Positions 23,100 to 30,801 are shown, counted from the first letter of the stretch. The stretch is DNA of 38,190 bases from an uncultured Lachnospiraceae bacterium (GCA_910589635.1 CAJUTD010000024.1:1-38190), one strand, 5' to 3'. Translations and numbers: made by a program. Notes: generated by a model not told the origin, from the sequence alone.

Positions 23100-24335
23100 T
23101 TAAATACTGTCCCCGGCAAGATAACCGGTAGACCAGGCAATCTGTAAATTAAACCCTCCGGTCAACGCGTCCAAATCAAGCACCTCTCCTGCAAAATACA
23201 ATCCAGACACCAGTTTCGACTCCATCGTAGATGGATTGACCTCTCTCGTACATACACCTCCCCGGGTAATAATTGCCTCATTAAAATCCCGGAAACGCTG
23301 CAATGTCAAAGGAAAATGTTTCATCAGATGTATCAAATCCATCCGTTCCCTTTTGGTAATCATATTTACCTTGGCCTCCGCATGGATGCCGCTTAAATTT
23401 ATGATAACCGGAATCAGCTTGGCTGGGAACAATTTGGATAGGGCATTTTTAAACTGCCGCTTCTGATTCTCCTCAAAATCCCGCAGAACACGCTTGTCCA
23501 GCTGTTCTTCTGTCAGAGCGGGCTTTAAATCTATTTCCATTATAAGCGGCATGTTCTCCATATAATCATTTACAAGGCTGCTGGCGCTGATTAACAGCGG
23601 TCCGCTGACGCCGTAATGTGTGAACAACATCTCGCCAAAATCTTCAAACAGCAGCTTTCTATCCTTGCGGATGCTTACCGTAACATTCCTCAGCGACAAC
23701 CCCTGCAAATCCTTCACCCAGTTCTCCGCCGTCTCAAACGGAACTAAAGAAGGCCTGCGCTCCATCACTGTATGCCCCAGCTTTTCCGCAAAACAGTAGC
23801 CATCCCCGGTAGAACCGGTAGACACATAAGAGCAGCCGCCCGTAGCAAGTACAACATTTTCTGCCCTGAGAACTGTTCCGTCTGTAAGCCGAACTCCTGT
23901 CACACTGCTGGTTTCACTGCCCACAGTCAGAATATCGGCAACTTTGGCGTGGAGCTGTACCCTGACTTGTTCTTGCTGCAAGGTTTTCTGCAAAGTGCGG
24001 ATGACATCGGATGAGTGGTCTGACTGCGGAAATACACGCCCGCCGCGCTCTGTCTTGATAGTAAGCCCATGGGTTTCAAAAAACTCCATCACCTGCCGGC
24101 TGTCAAAGGAATAGAACGCGCTGTAGAGGAATCGACTGTTGCGAATGACATTTTTCAGCAGATGTTCCGTCTCACAGTCATTGGTGATATTACACCTTCC
24201 CTTTCCAGTAATGTAAAGTTTCTTCCCCAGCTTTTCATTCTGTTCTAACAGCGTCACCTGATGTCCATTTTCTGCCGCGCGTATGGCTGCCATCATGCCT
24301 GCCGCGCCGCCGCCAATTACAATTACTTTACTCAT
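23100..24335 (-). CDS. BaiN/HI0933-family FAD-dependent oxidoreductase
   Basis: This is a flavoprotein of the HI0933/BaiN (RdsA) family. The first 30 residues form the FAD Rossmann fold (VIVIGGGAAGMMAAIRAAENG and the acidic end LLEQNEKLGKKLYITGKGRCN). The second signature is VVLATGGCSYVSTGSTGDGY. The C-terminal FAD contact is LDLDALTGGFNLQIAWSTGY, with GGVCTREVNPSTMESKLV preceding it. I chose ATG 24335 (MSKVIVIGGG, 411 residues), which overlaps the murR stop by 8 bases; the longer start at 24368 adds an unlikely charged extension. BaiN proteins have been linked to bile-acid reduction, but most members have no proven substrate and this gene sits among housekeeping genes, so I do not assign one. 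Confidence 0.9.
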   Translation of the reverse strand: MSKVIVIGGGAAGMMAAIRAAENGHQVTLLEQNEKLGKKLYITGKGRCNITNDCETEHLLKNVIRNSRFLYSAFYSFDSRQVMEFFETHGLTIKTERGGRVFPQSDHSSDVIRTLQKTLQQEQVRVQLHAKVADILTVGSETSSVTGVRLTDGTVLRAENVVLATGGCSYVSTGSTGDGYCFAEKLGHTVMERRPSLVPFETAENWVKDLQGLSLRNVTVSIRKDRKLLFEDFGEMLFTHYGVSGPLLISASSLVNDYMENMPLIMEIDLKPALTEEQLDKRVLRDFEENQKRQFKNALSKLFPAKLIPVIINLSGIHAEAKVNMITKRERMDLIHLMKHFPLTLQRFRDFNEAIITRGGVCTREVNPSTMESKLVSGLYFAGEVLDLDALTGGFNLQIAWSTGYLAGDSI

Positions 24336-25266
24336 ACTCTGTTTCTCTTCCTGTCTTATTCTGCGCATATCCCATGCGCACAGAATCCCCTATATAATCA
24401 ATCTCGTCGCTGCCGTAAACCAGATACTCCTCCCAGAGCTGCTCTATCATTTCCAAATTCCGCACTACTTTTTTCTGCCGTTTCATACAAATTGCCATAA
24501 CCAGCGCATTGATGACACTCAAAGGCGCTGCCAGAGAATCCACGATGGATGACATATCGCTCTGCGCAACAAGATTGCAGGAGGAATACAGGTTCATTGG
24601 GGAATGTACGCTGTCTGTGAGCGTAATAACCCGGGCGTTGCGGTTATTGGCAAATTCCATGGCCTTTAACACACGCATAGAATATCTTGGAAAACTAATT
24701 CCAATTATCACATCCTCCCTACCTATATACATCATCTGCTCAAACAATTCGCTGGAACTATTCGTATGCACAAGTCTCACATTGTCAAACATCATATTCA
24801 GGTAAAAAACCAGAAATTCCGCCAAAGGTGCGCAGCTCCTGATACCAATTACATAGATATGCTTGGCTTTCAGTATTGCATCTACTGCCATGTCAAATGC
24901 ATGCTCATCTATCATTTCCAACGTCTCCTGAATGCGTTTCGCATCCGACGTCAACACCGTTGTCAGAATTTCAGACTGTGAAATCCGTCCGTATACATGC
25001 TCCATCTGCTGTACAGAATCAAGTTTCACGCGCACCAACTCTGCCAATGCCTGCTGAAATTGCGGATATCCTTTGTACCCCAGTTGCATGGCAAAGCGAA
25101 CGACCGTAGACTCACTGACGCCTACTTCTTCCCCCAGCTTTGCCGCCGTCAGGAATACCGCCTTGTCGTAATAATCCGTAATATAGGCTGCGATCATCTT
25201 CTGTCCTTTGCTCAAAGCGCCGTATCGTTCGTTGATCCGATTCATCAATTCGTTGGTGCTGGCCAT
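24328..25266 (-). CDS. MurR/RpiR family transcriptional regulator
   Basis: The 312-residue product has an N-terminal HTH_6 domain (LGEEVGVSESTVVRFAMQLG, about residues 46-65) and a C-terminal SIS phosphosugar-binding domain (IYVIGIRSCAPLAEFL, DVIIGISFPRYSMRVL, VITLTDSVHSPM). Such proteins sense amino-sugar or other sugar phosphates. No sugar-catabolic gene is adjacent, so its regulon is not evident. It has a GAGGAG ribosome site and is the first gene of the run to the flavoprotein, cmk, ispH, rpsA and cheR, with a small hairpin (25292-25307) in its leader. I see no clear promoter. Confidence 0.9.
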   Translation of the reverse strand: MASTNELMNRINERYGALSKGQKMIAAYITDYYDKAVFLTAAKLGEEVGVSESTVVRFAMQLGYKGYPQFQQALAELVRVKLDSVQQMEHVYGRISQSEILTTVLTSDAKRIQETLEMIDEHAFDMAVDAILKAKHIYVIGIRSCAPLAEFLVFYLNMMFDNVRLVHTNSSSELFEQMMYIGREDVIIGISFPRYSMRVLKAMEFANNRNARVITLTDSVHSPMNLYSSCNLVAQSDMSSIVDSLAAPLSVINALVMAICMKRQKKVVRNLEMIEQLWEEYLVYGSDEIDYIGDSVRMGYAQNKTGRETEYE

Positions 25267-25291
25267 ATCCCATCCCTCTCCTCAACAAATT

Positions 25292-25307
25292 TCACGCGTT
25301 AGCGTGA
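25292..25307. repeat. Short perfect hairpin in the murR leader
   Basis: TCACGC-GTTA-GCGTGA (25292-25307) is a perfect 6-bp stem with a 4-base loop. It is flanked by CAAGGTCTT, which recalls the GGTCTTG hairpin of the repeat at 18355-18380 in the opposite orientation. It has no U tract, so it is not a terminator on its own. Confidence 0.5.
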
Positions 25308-25332
25308 CAAGGTCTTTCCTGGTAAGAAGAAA

Positions 25333-25360
25333 AAGATACTGCTCAAAGGAACAGTATCTT
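25333..25360 (-). terminator. Intrinsic terminator after oadA
   Basis: AAGATACTG (25333-25341) and CAGTATCTT (25352-25360) form a perfect 9-bp stem with a 10-base loop. On the minus strand it is followed by TTTCTTCTTACC. It lies 22 bases after the oadA stop and ends the carboxylase operon. Confidence 0.85.
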
Positions 25361-25382
25361 CTCTTTTCCTATAAAAAATATC

Positions 25383-26801
25383 TTAAACTGGATATGCTCC
25401 GTTCTTAGTGTCAGCAACTGAAGCGTCTACCTTCGTCTGCTGTGCCTCTCTGTATTTGAAGAACTCTGTTGCAACCTGTGGGAACAGTGCGTAAGAGAGA
25501 ACATCCTCATCCTGCTGCTTCCACTGTTTCATCTCAGCCTCAATCTTATGAAGCTCTGGCTCTAAGAGATCCGCATAACGACAGGTAATAGCATTCTTCT
25601 TTTCGTCACCCAATACCTTGTCGATAACTCCTTTGTCGAACGGCTTGACAGTCTGTCCATATTTTCCAAGCAATACGTCCTTGGTCTCCTTCGTAGCAAC
25701 CTTGTAACGCTCGCCCATCAATACGTTGAACACAGCCTGCGTACCGACAATCTGGGAAGAAGGTGTAACCAAAGGCGGCTCGCCCAGGTCTTTACGCACA
25801 CGCGGAATCTCTTCCAGCACGTCCATATACTTGTCTTCTGCATTCTGCTCTTTTAACTGAGATACCATGTTGCTCAACATACCGCCCGGCACCTGGTAAA
25901 GCAATGTCTGGATATCCACGCCCAATACCTTGGGATTCATCAGCCCGCTCTTTAACGCCTCTTCTCTCATCGGACGGAAGTAGTCTGCAATCTCCTTCAA
26001 CAGCATCTGGTCAAATCCAGGATCCATCTCCGTTCCACGGAATGCCTCCGCCATAACTTCAGTTGCCGGCTGGCTGGTACCCAGCGCGAAGGGTGACATA
26101 GCGGTATCAATAATATCACATCCTGCCTCCACTGCTTTCAAATAGGTCATAGAAGCCACACCGGAGGTGTAATGAGTATGTAACTCAATCGGAAGTTTTG
26201 TTGCTTTCTTTAAGGATTTCACAAGTTCTTCTGCCTTGTAAGGCGTCAAAAGACCTGCCATATCCTTGATACAGATGGAGTTAGCTCCCATCTCCTCAAT
26301 CTTCTTCGCCATATCGGTCCAATACTGCAAGGTATAAGCATCACCTAACGTATAGGAAAGTGCAACCTGCGCATGGCCTTTTTCCTTATTGGTCGCAGTA
26401 ACTGCCGTCTGAAGATTGCGCAAATCATTCAAACAGTCAAAAATACGGATAATATCAATTCCGTTGGCAATGGATTTCTGTACGAAATATTCCACCACGT
26501 CATCCGCATAGGGGCGGTAACCTAAAATGTTCTGCCCACGGAATAACATCTGTAATTTTGTATTCTTGAATCCTGCTTTCAGTTTCCTCAAGCGCTCCCA
26601 TGGGTCTTCCTTCAGGAAACGCAAGGATGCGTCAAATGTCGCACCACCCCAGCACTCTACGGCATTGTAGCCGACTTTGTCCATTTTATCAATAATAGGC
26701 AACATCTGCTCTGTTGTCATACGAGTAGCAATCAGAGACTGATGTGCATCACGTAATATGGTCTCCGTAATCTTAACGGGTTTTCTCTTCTTTTCAGCCA
26801 T
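25383..26801 (-). CDS. oadA: Oxaloacetate decarboxylase / pyruvate carboxylase alpha-type carboxyltransferase
   Basis: This is the HMGL-like TIM-barrel carboxyltransferase that moves CO2 between oxaloacetate or pyruvate and biotin (OadA, transcarboxylase 5S and PycB relatives). The 472-residue product begins VKITETILRDAHQSLIATRM, with metal and substrate residues in ETILRDAHQ, GGATFDASLRFL, CIKDMAGLL and ELHTHYTSGVASM. It ends without the C-terminal biotinyl domain found in many OadA proteins, in line with the separate carrier in the operon. I chose ATG 26801 because GGAGG lies 5 bases upstream; longer starts overlap oadB. It is the last gene of the operon. Confidence 0.95.
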   Translation of the reverse strand: MAEKKRKPVKITETILRDAHQSLIATRMTTEQMLPIIDKMDKVGYNAVECWGGATFDASLRFLKEDPWERLRKLKAGFKNTKLQMLFRGQNILGYRPYADDVVEYFVQKSIANGIDIIRIFDCLNDLRNLQTAVTATNKEKGHAQVALSYTLGDAYTLQYWTDMAKKIEEMGANSICIKDMAGLLTPYKAEELVKSLKKATKLPIELHTHYTSGVASMTYLKAVEAGCDIIDTAMSPFALGTSQPATEVMAEAFRGTEMDPGFDQMLLKEIADYFRPMREEALKSGLMNPKVLGVDIQTLLYQVPGGMLSNMVSQLKEQNAEDKYMDVLEEIPRVRKDLGEPPLVTPSSQIVGTQAVFNVLMGERYKVATKETKDVLLGKYGQTVKPFDKGVIDKVLGDEKKNAITCRYADLLEPELHKIEAEMKQWKQQDEDVLSYALFPQVATEFFKYREAQQTKVDASVADTKNGAYPV

Positions 26802-26814
26802 GATTTCCTCCATT

Positions 26815-27963
26815 CTAAATACCAAAGATAGCCATAAACACACCTGCTGCTACGGCTGTACCGATAACGCCTGCCACATTAGGGCCCATTGCATGCATCA
26901 GCAAGAAGTTGGTAGGATCTTCTTCCGCACCCACCTTCTGGGACACACGCGCCGCCATAGGCACTGCAGACACGCCGGCAGAACCAATCAGCGGATTAAT
27001 CTTGCCGCCGGTAACCTTACACAACAATTTACCGAACAATGTTCCTGCCGCTGTACCAAACATAAACGCAATCAAACCGAGAGCTACAATCTTCAAAGTT
27101 GTAATATTCAAAAATGCTTCCGCACTGGTCGTCGCGCCTACAGAAGTTCCCAGCAGGATAACTACGATGTACATCATTGCGTTGGAAGCTGTCTCCGACA
27201 ACTGGCGTACCACGCCGGACTCGCGGAACAGGTTACCAAGCATTAACATACCAACCAACGGCGCTGTCGTCGGCAGGATAATACATACAATTGCCGTAAC
27301 AACGATGGGGAACAAAATTTTCTCCAGCTTTGATACCGGACGTAAATTCTCCATTTTGATAGCGCGCTCTTTTTTAGAAGTGAAGAGCTTCATAATTGGC
27401 GGCTGGATAATCGGCACTAACGCCATATAAGAATATGCTGCCACCGCAATCGGCCCCATCAGACCAGTCTGCCCCAACTTACCTGCAAGGAAAATGGAAG
27501 TCGGGCCGTCCGCTCCACCAATGATAGAAACTGCTGCTGCCGCCTTATCGTTGAACCCAAGCAAAATCGCCATGAAATATGCGCCAAAAATACCAAACTG
27601 CGCTGCTGCCCCCAACAGGAAACTGATGGGATTCGCAATCAACGGACCAAAGTCTGTCATCGCCCCGACACCCATGAAAATCAAGGATGGGAGGATGGAC
27701 CATTCATCCAGAGAATAGAAATAATAAAGTAAACCACCTACGCCATTGCTGGTCTCTTCCGGGGAAGCGATAATATCAGGATAGATATTAACCAGCAGCA
27801 TACCAAACGCAATCGGAACCAGTAACAGGGGCTCAAATCCTTTTTTGATTGCAAGGAAAAGGAATATGAATGCAACCAATATCATCACATAGTTACCCCA
27901 GGTCAGGTTGAAAAATGCTGTCTGATGCAGGAGGTTTGATAAAGTTTCTCCTACGTAACTCAT
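26815..27963 (-). CDS. oadB: Na+-translocating decarboxylase beta subunit
   Basis: This integral-membrane subunit (OadB/MmdB/GcdB) decarboxylates carboxybiotin and pumps 1-2 Na+ outward. The 382-residue product has about nine to eleven hydrophobic segments. The conserved IGGADGPTSIFLAGKL stretch contains the Asp essential for Na+ coupling. LIFMGVGAMTDFGPLIANP, the Ser/Gly-rich GSAGVSAVPMAARVSQKVG and LLMHAMGPNVAGVIGTAVAAG are further signatures. It lies between the biotin carrier gene (18 bases upstream) and oadA. Which acyl donor feeds it depends on the two carboxyltransferases in the same operon. Confidence 0.96.
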   Translation of the reverse strand: MSYVGETLSNLLHQTAFFNLTWGNYVMILVAFIFLFLAIKKGFEPLLLVPIAFGMLLVNIYPDIIASPEETSNGVGGLLYYFYSLDEWSILPSLIFMGVGAMTDFGPLIANPISFLLGAAAQFGIFGAYFMAILLGFNDKAAAAVSIIGGADGPTSIFLAGKLGQTGLMGPIAVAAYSYMALVPIIQPPIMKLFTSKKERAIKMENLRPVSKLEKILFPIVVTAIVCIILPTTAPLVGMLMLGNLFRESGVVRQLSETASNAMMYIVVILLGTSVGATTSAEAFLNITTLKIVALGLIAFMFGTAAGTLFGKLLCKVTGGKINPLIGSAGVSAVPMAARVSQKVGAEEDPTNFLLMHAMGPNVAGVIGTAVAAGVFMAIFGI

Positions 27964-27981
27964 ATTTTACCTCCAAAATAA

Positions 27982-28353
27982 TTAGTTGTTCATAGTTGCC
28001 AATAATGCGCCTGCCTCTACAGCCTGTCCTGCGCTCACTTCGATGCTTGCCACGGTTCCGTCTTCCGGTGCAACTACAGGCGTCTCCATCTTCATAACTT
28101 CCAGTACTAAAATTGTATCGCCGCGCTTTACAGCGTCTCCAGCCTTCTTGTCAATGCTGAATACTTTGCCTGCTGCGCCTGCCTCAATCTTCACACTTCC
28201 TGCGCCGCCTGCTGCGGGTGCCGGAGCTGCCGCCGGTGCCGGTGCGGGTGCTGCTGCTCTTACGGGAGCTGCTGCCGGAGCTGCACCTGCGCCGTTTTCT
28301 TCTACAGTAACATCATAAACGTTTCCATTAACAGTAATTGTATAGCTTTTCAT
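27982..28353 (-). CDS. Biotin carrier protein (biotin/lipoyl attachment domain)
   Basis: The 123-residue product has a short N-terminal beta segment (MKSYTITVNGNVYDVTVEE), a Pro/Ala-rich flexible linker (about 30-58), and a biotinyl domain with the acceptor lysine in EVMKMET (about residue 89). This is the mobile arm (MmdC, transcarboxylase 1.3S and gamma-subunit relatives) that carries CO2 from the carboxyltransferases to the membrane pump. AGGAGG lies 8 bases before ATG 28353. A longer in-frame extension to 28437 would begin inside a hairpin far from any ribosome site and is rejected. No biotin carboxylase gene is nearby, consistent with transcarboxylation or decarboxylation and not ATP-driven carboxylation. 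Confidence 0.94.
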   Translation of the reverse strand: MKSYTITVNGNVYDVTVEENGAGAAPAAAPVRAAAPAPAPAAAPAPAAGGAGSVKIEAGAAGKVFSIDKKAGDAVKRGDTILVLEVMKMETPVVAPEDGTVASIEVSAGQAVEAGALLATMNN

Positions 28354-28378
28354 TTTCGTTTCCTCCTGAAATATTCTT

Positions 28379-28450
28379 TTAAGGTATCGGCACGCGCCGC
28401 TTCGCGTCACCTGCCAAATCGTCCGAAGGCATTTCATAAATGCTTCGCAT
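28379..28450 (-). CDS. Possible 23-residue small protein in the carboxylase operon
   Basis: An ATG at 28450 has a perfect AGGAGG exactly 7 bases upstream (28458-28463), lies 24 bases after the oadG-like stop, and opens a 23-codon frame beginning MRSIYEMPSD and ending at a TAA 25 bases before the biotin carrier start. The spacing is that of a real operon gene. The peptide is soluble and charged, and I recognise no family. Against it, the region is rich in palindromes (see the hairpin entry) and is flanked by direct AGGAGGAA copies, so the ORF could be a by-product of a small inserted repeat. Confidence 0.35.
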   Translation of the reverse strand: MRSIYEMPSDDLAGDAKRRVPIP

Positions 28451-28458
28451 TTGCCTTC
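28392..28458. repeat. Palindrome cluster between oadG-like gene and biotin carrier
   Basis: Three alternating hexamers GCATTT (28429-28434), AAATGC (28438-28443) and GCATTT (28447-28452) can pair in two mutually exclusive ways. An outer GAAGGC/GCCTTC stem (28425-28430, 28453-28458) encloses them. A second hairpin ACGCG-CCGCTT-CGCGT is at 28392-28407. Direct AGGAGGAA copies (28360-28367 and 28456-28463, minus strand) flank the segment at a 96-base interval. Confidence 0.55.
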
Positions 28459-28474
28459 CTCCTAAAGTTGCCTG

Positions 28475-29263
28475 CTACCTTCTTCTGATGGAACGCACTA
28501 CAAAATCACTTGTAGAAGTTCCGGTAGATGCTGCAATCGCCGCTGCGATTACGGCTGCCAATTCCAAATCGTCCTGTGCTGCTACAACAGGGGCTGCCGG
28601 AGCTGCTGCGGGTGCCGGAGCTGCCGCCGGAGCGCTGCTTTGCGCTTTTTTCTTTGCCTCAAGATATGGGAACACCTTGAATCCATAGATAATCAAACTA
28701 ATCAGTATCAGAACAATAAACACGATGCCCATTCCCATCAAAGTATTCAATGCGGCATTCGTCATCTTCTCGCCCAATGTCTGTACTGCCTCTACGCCAA
28801 TGTCCTCCAGTTCCATATTATGGTACTTGTACACATAACTGAGGATCACCGGACGGTCTGTAAATTTAATTTCCTGCTTGCATTCTAATGTCTTGCCGGA
28901 CTTGGTAATGGTGAATTCTCCCATTTCCACATATTCGCCTGCCTGGGCAACTGCATCATCCCAACGCATAATCATATTTGCTTGCTGAAGGATGCCTGCG
29001 ATATCCTGCTCCGATGCGGAGGGAGCAACAGATTTAATATAGTTGTTGCGCTCAACATCCGACATATCTTCCATAACAACATACGGCTGTTTCTGCTCGT
29101 CTGACATCTCCAAAAGTGATGTTACAGTTCCCTCACATGTGCTCTTTAACTGGTCATAACTGTAACCGTTATAACTCATTGTGGTAGGATCCGTTTCTCC
29201 GCATGCTGCCAGCCCAAGTGCAATAAGACACAAACTGATTATCAGCAATATTTTCTTTTTCAT
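28475..29263 (-). CDS. OadG-related membrane subunit with lipoprotein signal and extracytoplasmic domain
   Basis: From ATG 29263 (AAAGGTGA upstream) the 262-residue product starts with a lipoprotein signal (KKKILLIISLCLIALGLAAC, lipid-anchor Cys21). A predicted extracytoplasmic domain of about 140 residues follows. Then comes a single TM segment (about 179-203: LMGMGIVFIVLILISLIIYG), matching the OadG/gamma signature with GMGIVF. An Ala/Pro-rich cytoplasmic linker and a short C-terminal helix (LELAAVIAAAIAAS, then a basic SIRRR end) complete it. OadG gamma subunits are normally about 80-130 residues and begin at the TM segment, so the lipidated outer domain is an addition. In other systems gamma/delta subunits hold the carboxyltransferase to the membrane beta subunit. 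Confidence 0.82.
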   Translation of the reverse strand: MKKKILLIISLCLIALGLAACGETDPTTMSYNGYSYDQLKSTCEGTVTSLLEMSDEQKQPYVVMEDMSDVERNNYIKSVAPSASEQDIAGILQQANMIMRWDDAVAQAGEYVEMGEFTITKSGKTLECKQEIKFTDRPVILSYVYKYHNMELEDIGVEAVQTLGEKMTNAALNTLMGMGIVFIVLILISLIIYGFKVFPYLEAKKKAQSSAPAAAPAPAAAPAAPVVAAQDDLELAAVIAAAIAASTGTSTSDFVVRSIRRR

Positions 29264-29276
29264 AAACTTCACCTTT

Positions 29277-30710
29277 CTATTTTGCTGTATGTTTTCTGAC
29301 CGGCTCGCCCGATCCTTTCGTATAGAGCATTTCAAATGCCGCTACCGCATACTTCCTGGTATCTTCCGCGGCAATAATCAGATCAACTTGTCCGCGTCTG
29401 GCTGCTGTCTGAACAGAAGACTGTAACTCTTCGTATGCTTTTGCTTTCTCAGAGATCACGTCTGCTGATTCACCGTCATACATAATCTTAGCAGCCTGCT
29501 TCGCGTCCATCATGCCAATCTTGCTTCCATCCCATGCATAGACAAGGTCTGCGCCGATAGATTTGCTGTTCATCATCACATATGCGCTTCCAAAAGCGTT
29601 GCCGATGATAACGTTTACCTTGGGAACGGTTGCCCCTGCAAATGCTGCCGTCATACGTGCCATTGCCTTTGCCAGAGATTTCTCAGAACATTCGGTCGCT
29701 GCAAAGCCTTCAACATTTGTCAGTGACAATACCGGAATGTCAAATGCATCACAGAATTTGATGAATTCTGCCGCTTTGTTACAGCCTCTCGCTGTCAATG
29801 CTGTCTCAAAACTCTCTGCCTTCTCGCCGTTCTCATCAAACACTGCCGCTGCATTGGCAACTGCGCCAATCGTCATGCCGTTGAGCTTGATAAATCCGGT
29901 TACCATATTCTTAGCAAAATCTTTCTTGGTCTCGATAAATAAATTGCTGTCTGAGATATGGGTCAGTACCAATCTTGCATCTTCCTTGCATCCTGCAAGA
30001 TTCTCGCAGACGCGGTTCAAATCGTCCGTGCACTCGTCTTCCCTGCCGCACTCTGCGTTATTGCCCGGAAGTACGCACACCAGCTCACGGATAGCAGAAA
30101 GAATCTCTTCCGTTGTACCAATTCCATCAATGCAGCCATTGTTGCTTCCCTGATATTCAGCGCTTGCCGTATCGCATTTGCCGACATGGTTACCCTCGAT
30201 GGCATTCGGGGAATTGACAAACATCCTGCCATTCTCTTTCTCTGCAAAAGCGAAGTCGCTCAACGCCGGAACTACGGAAAGTCCGCCGCCGCAGGCGCCG
30301 AAAATTGCGGAAATCTGCGGAATCACGCCGCTTGCCTCCACCTGCTTTGCATAGATTTCGCCAAAACCGTTCAACGCATCCACAGATTCCTGTAAACGCA
30401 TACCGGCACAGTCAATCATGCCGATAACTGGCGCTCCCATCTTCATTGCCATATCATAGACAGCGGCAATTTTCTTGCTGTGCATCTCACCAATCGTTCC
30501 GTTTAACACGGAAGCATCCTGGCTGTACACATACACCAGATTTCCGTCAATCAGACCGTAGCCGGTGATGACGCCGTCCGACGGGGTCTCAGACTGATTC
30601 AAATCAAAATCTGTACTTCTTGCAGTTACCAGAGCGCCGATTTCCATGAAACTTTTCTCATCGAGAAGACCGGCAATTCTCTGTCTTGCTGAGTTGGTAG
30701 AATTACTCAT
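29277..30710 (-). CDS. mmdA: Methylmalonyl-CoA decarboxylase / acyl-CoA carboxyltransferase subunit
   Basis: This crotonase-fold carboxyltransferase (MmdA, PccB and transcarboxylase 12S relatives) transfers CO2 between an acyl-CoA such as methylmalonyl-CoA and biotin. At 477 residues it is slightly shorter than the usual 510 or so. Two half-domains are visible. The N-half contains VYVYSQDASVLNGTIGEMHSKKI, GMIDCAGMRLQE and the oxyanion-type ISAIFGACGGGLSVVPALSD. The C-half contains FDIPVLSLTNVEGF, MARMTAAFAGATVPKVNVIIGNAFGSAYVMM and YAWDGSKIGMMD. It opens the operon: GGAGG is 8 bases upstream and a strong promoter lies at 30766-30794. The exact CoA substrate is inferred; malonyl- or glutaconyl-CoA relatives exist. 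Confidence 0.88.
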   Translation of the reverse strand: MSNSTNSARQRIAGLLDEKSFMEIGALVTARSTDFDLNQSETPSDGVITGYGLIDGNLVYVYSQDASVLNGTIGEMHSKKIAAVYDMAMKMGAPVIGMIDCAGMRLQESVDALNGFGEIYAKQVEASGVIPQISAIFGACGGGLSVVPALSDFAFAEKENGRMFVNSPNAIEGNHVGKCDTASAEYQGSNNGCIDGIGTTEEILSAIRELVCVLPGNNAECGREDECTDDLNRVCENLAGCKEDARLVLTHISDSNLFIETKKDFAKNMVTGFIKLNGMTIGAVANAAAVFDENGEKAESFETALTARGCNKAAEFIKFCDAFDIPVLSLTNVEGFAATECSEKSLAKAMARMTAAFAGATVPKVNVIIGNAFGSAYVMMNSKSIGADLVYAWDGSKIGMMDAKQAAKIMYDGESADVISEKAKAYEELQSSVQTAARRGQVDLIIAAEDTRKYAVAAFEMLYTKGSGEPVRKHTAK

Positions 30711-30765
30711 CGTTTAAACCTCCATATGTATTTTGAAATTTTTATAAAATTTTCTTCCGAGTGTA

Positions 30766-30794
30766 ATTGTATCTCTTTTACCGCAATTTTTCAA
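30766..30794 (-). promoter_or_regulatory. Sigma-A promoter of the carboxylase operon
   Basis: On the minus strand TTGAAA (30789-30794) and TACAAT (30766-30771) are exactly 17 bases apart, 56 bases ahead of the mmdA start. It lies immediately after the stop codon of the upstream carboxypeptidase gene. Confidence 0.85.
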
Positions 30795-30801
30795 TAGCTA
30801 T

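Noticed and set aside
28354..28437. N-terminal extension of the biotin carrier from ATG 28437
   Set aside because: The strong ribosome site at 28362-28367 fits ATG 28353, and the extension would translate palindromic intergenic DNA.
29563..30153. 196-codon plus-strand frame opposite mmdA
   Set aside because: It is antisense to a conserved carboxyltransferase, with no promoter or ribosome site.
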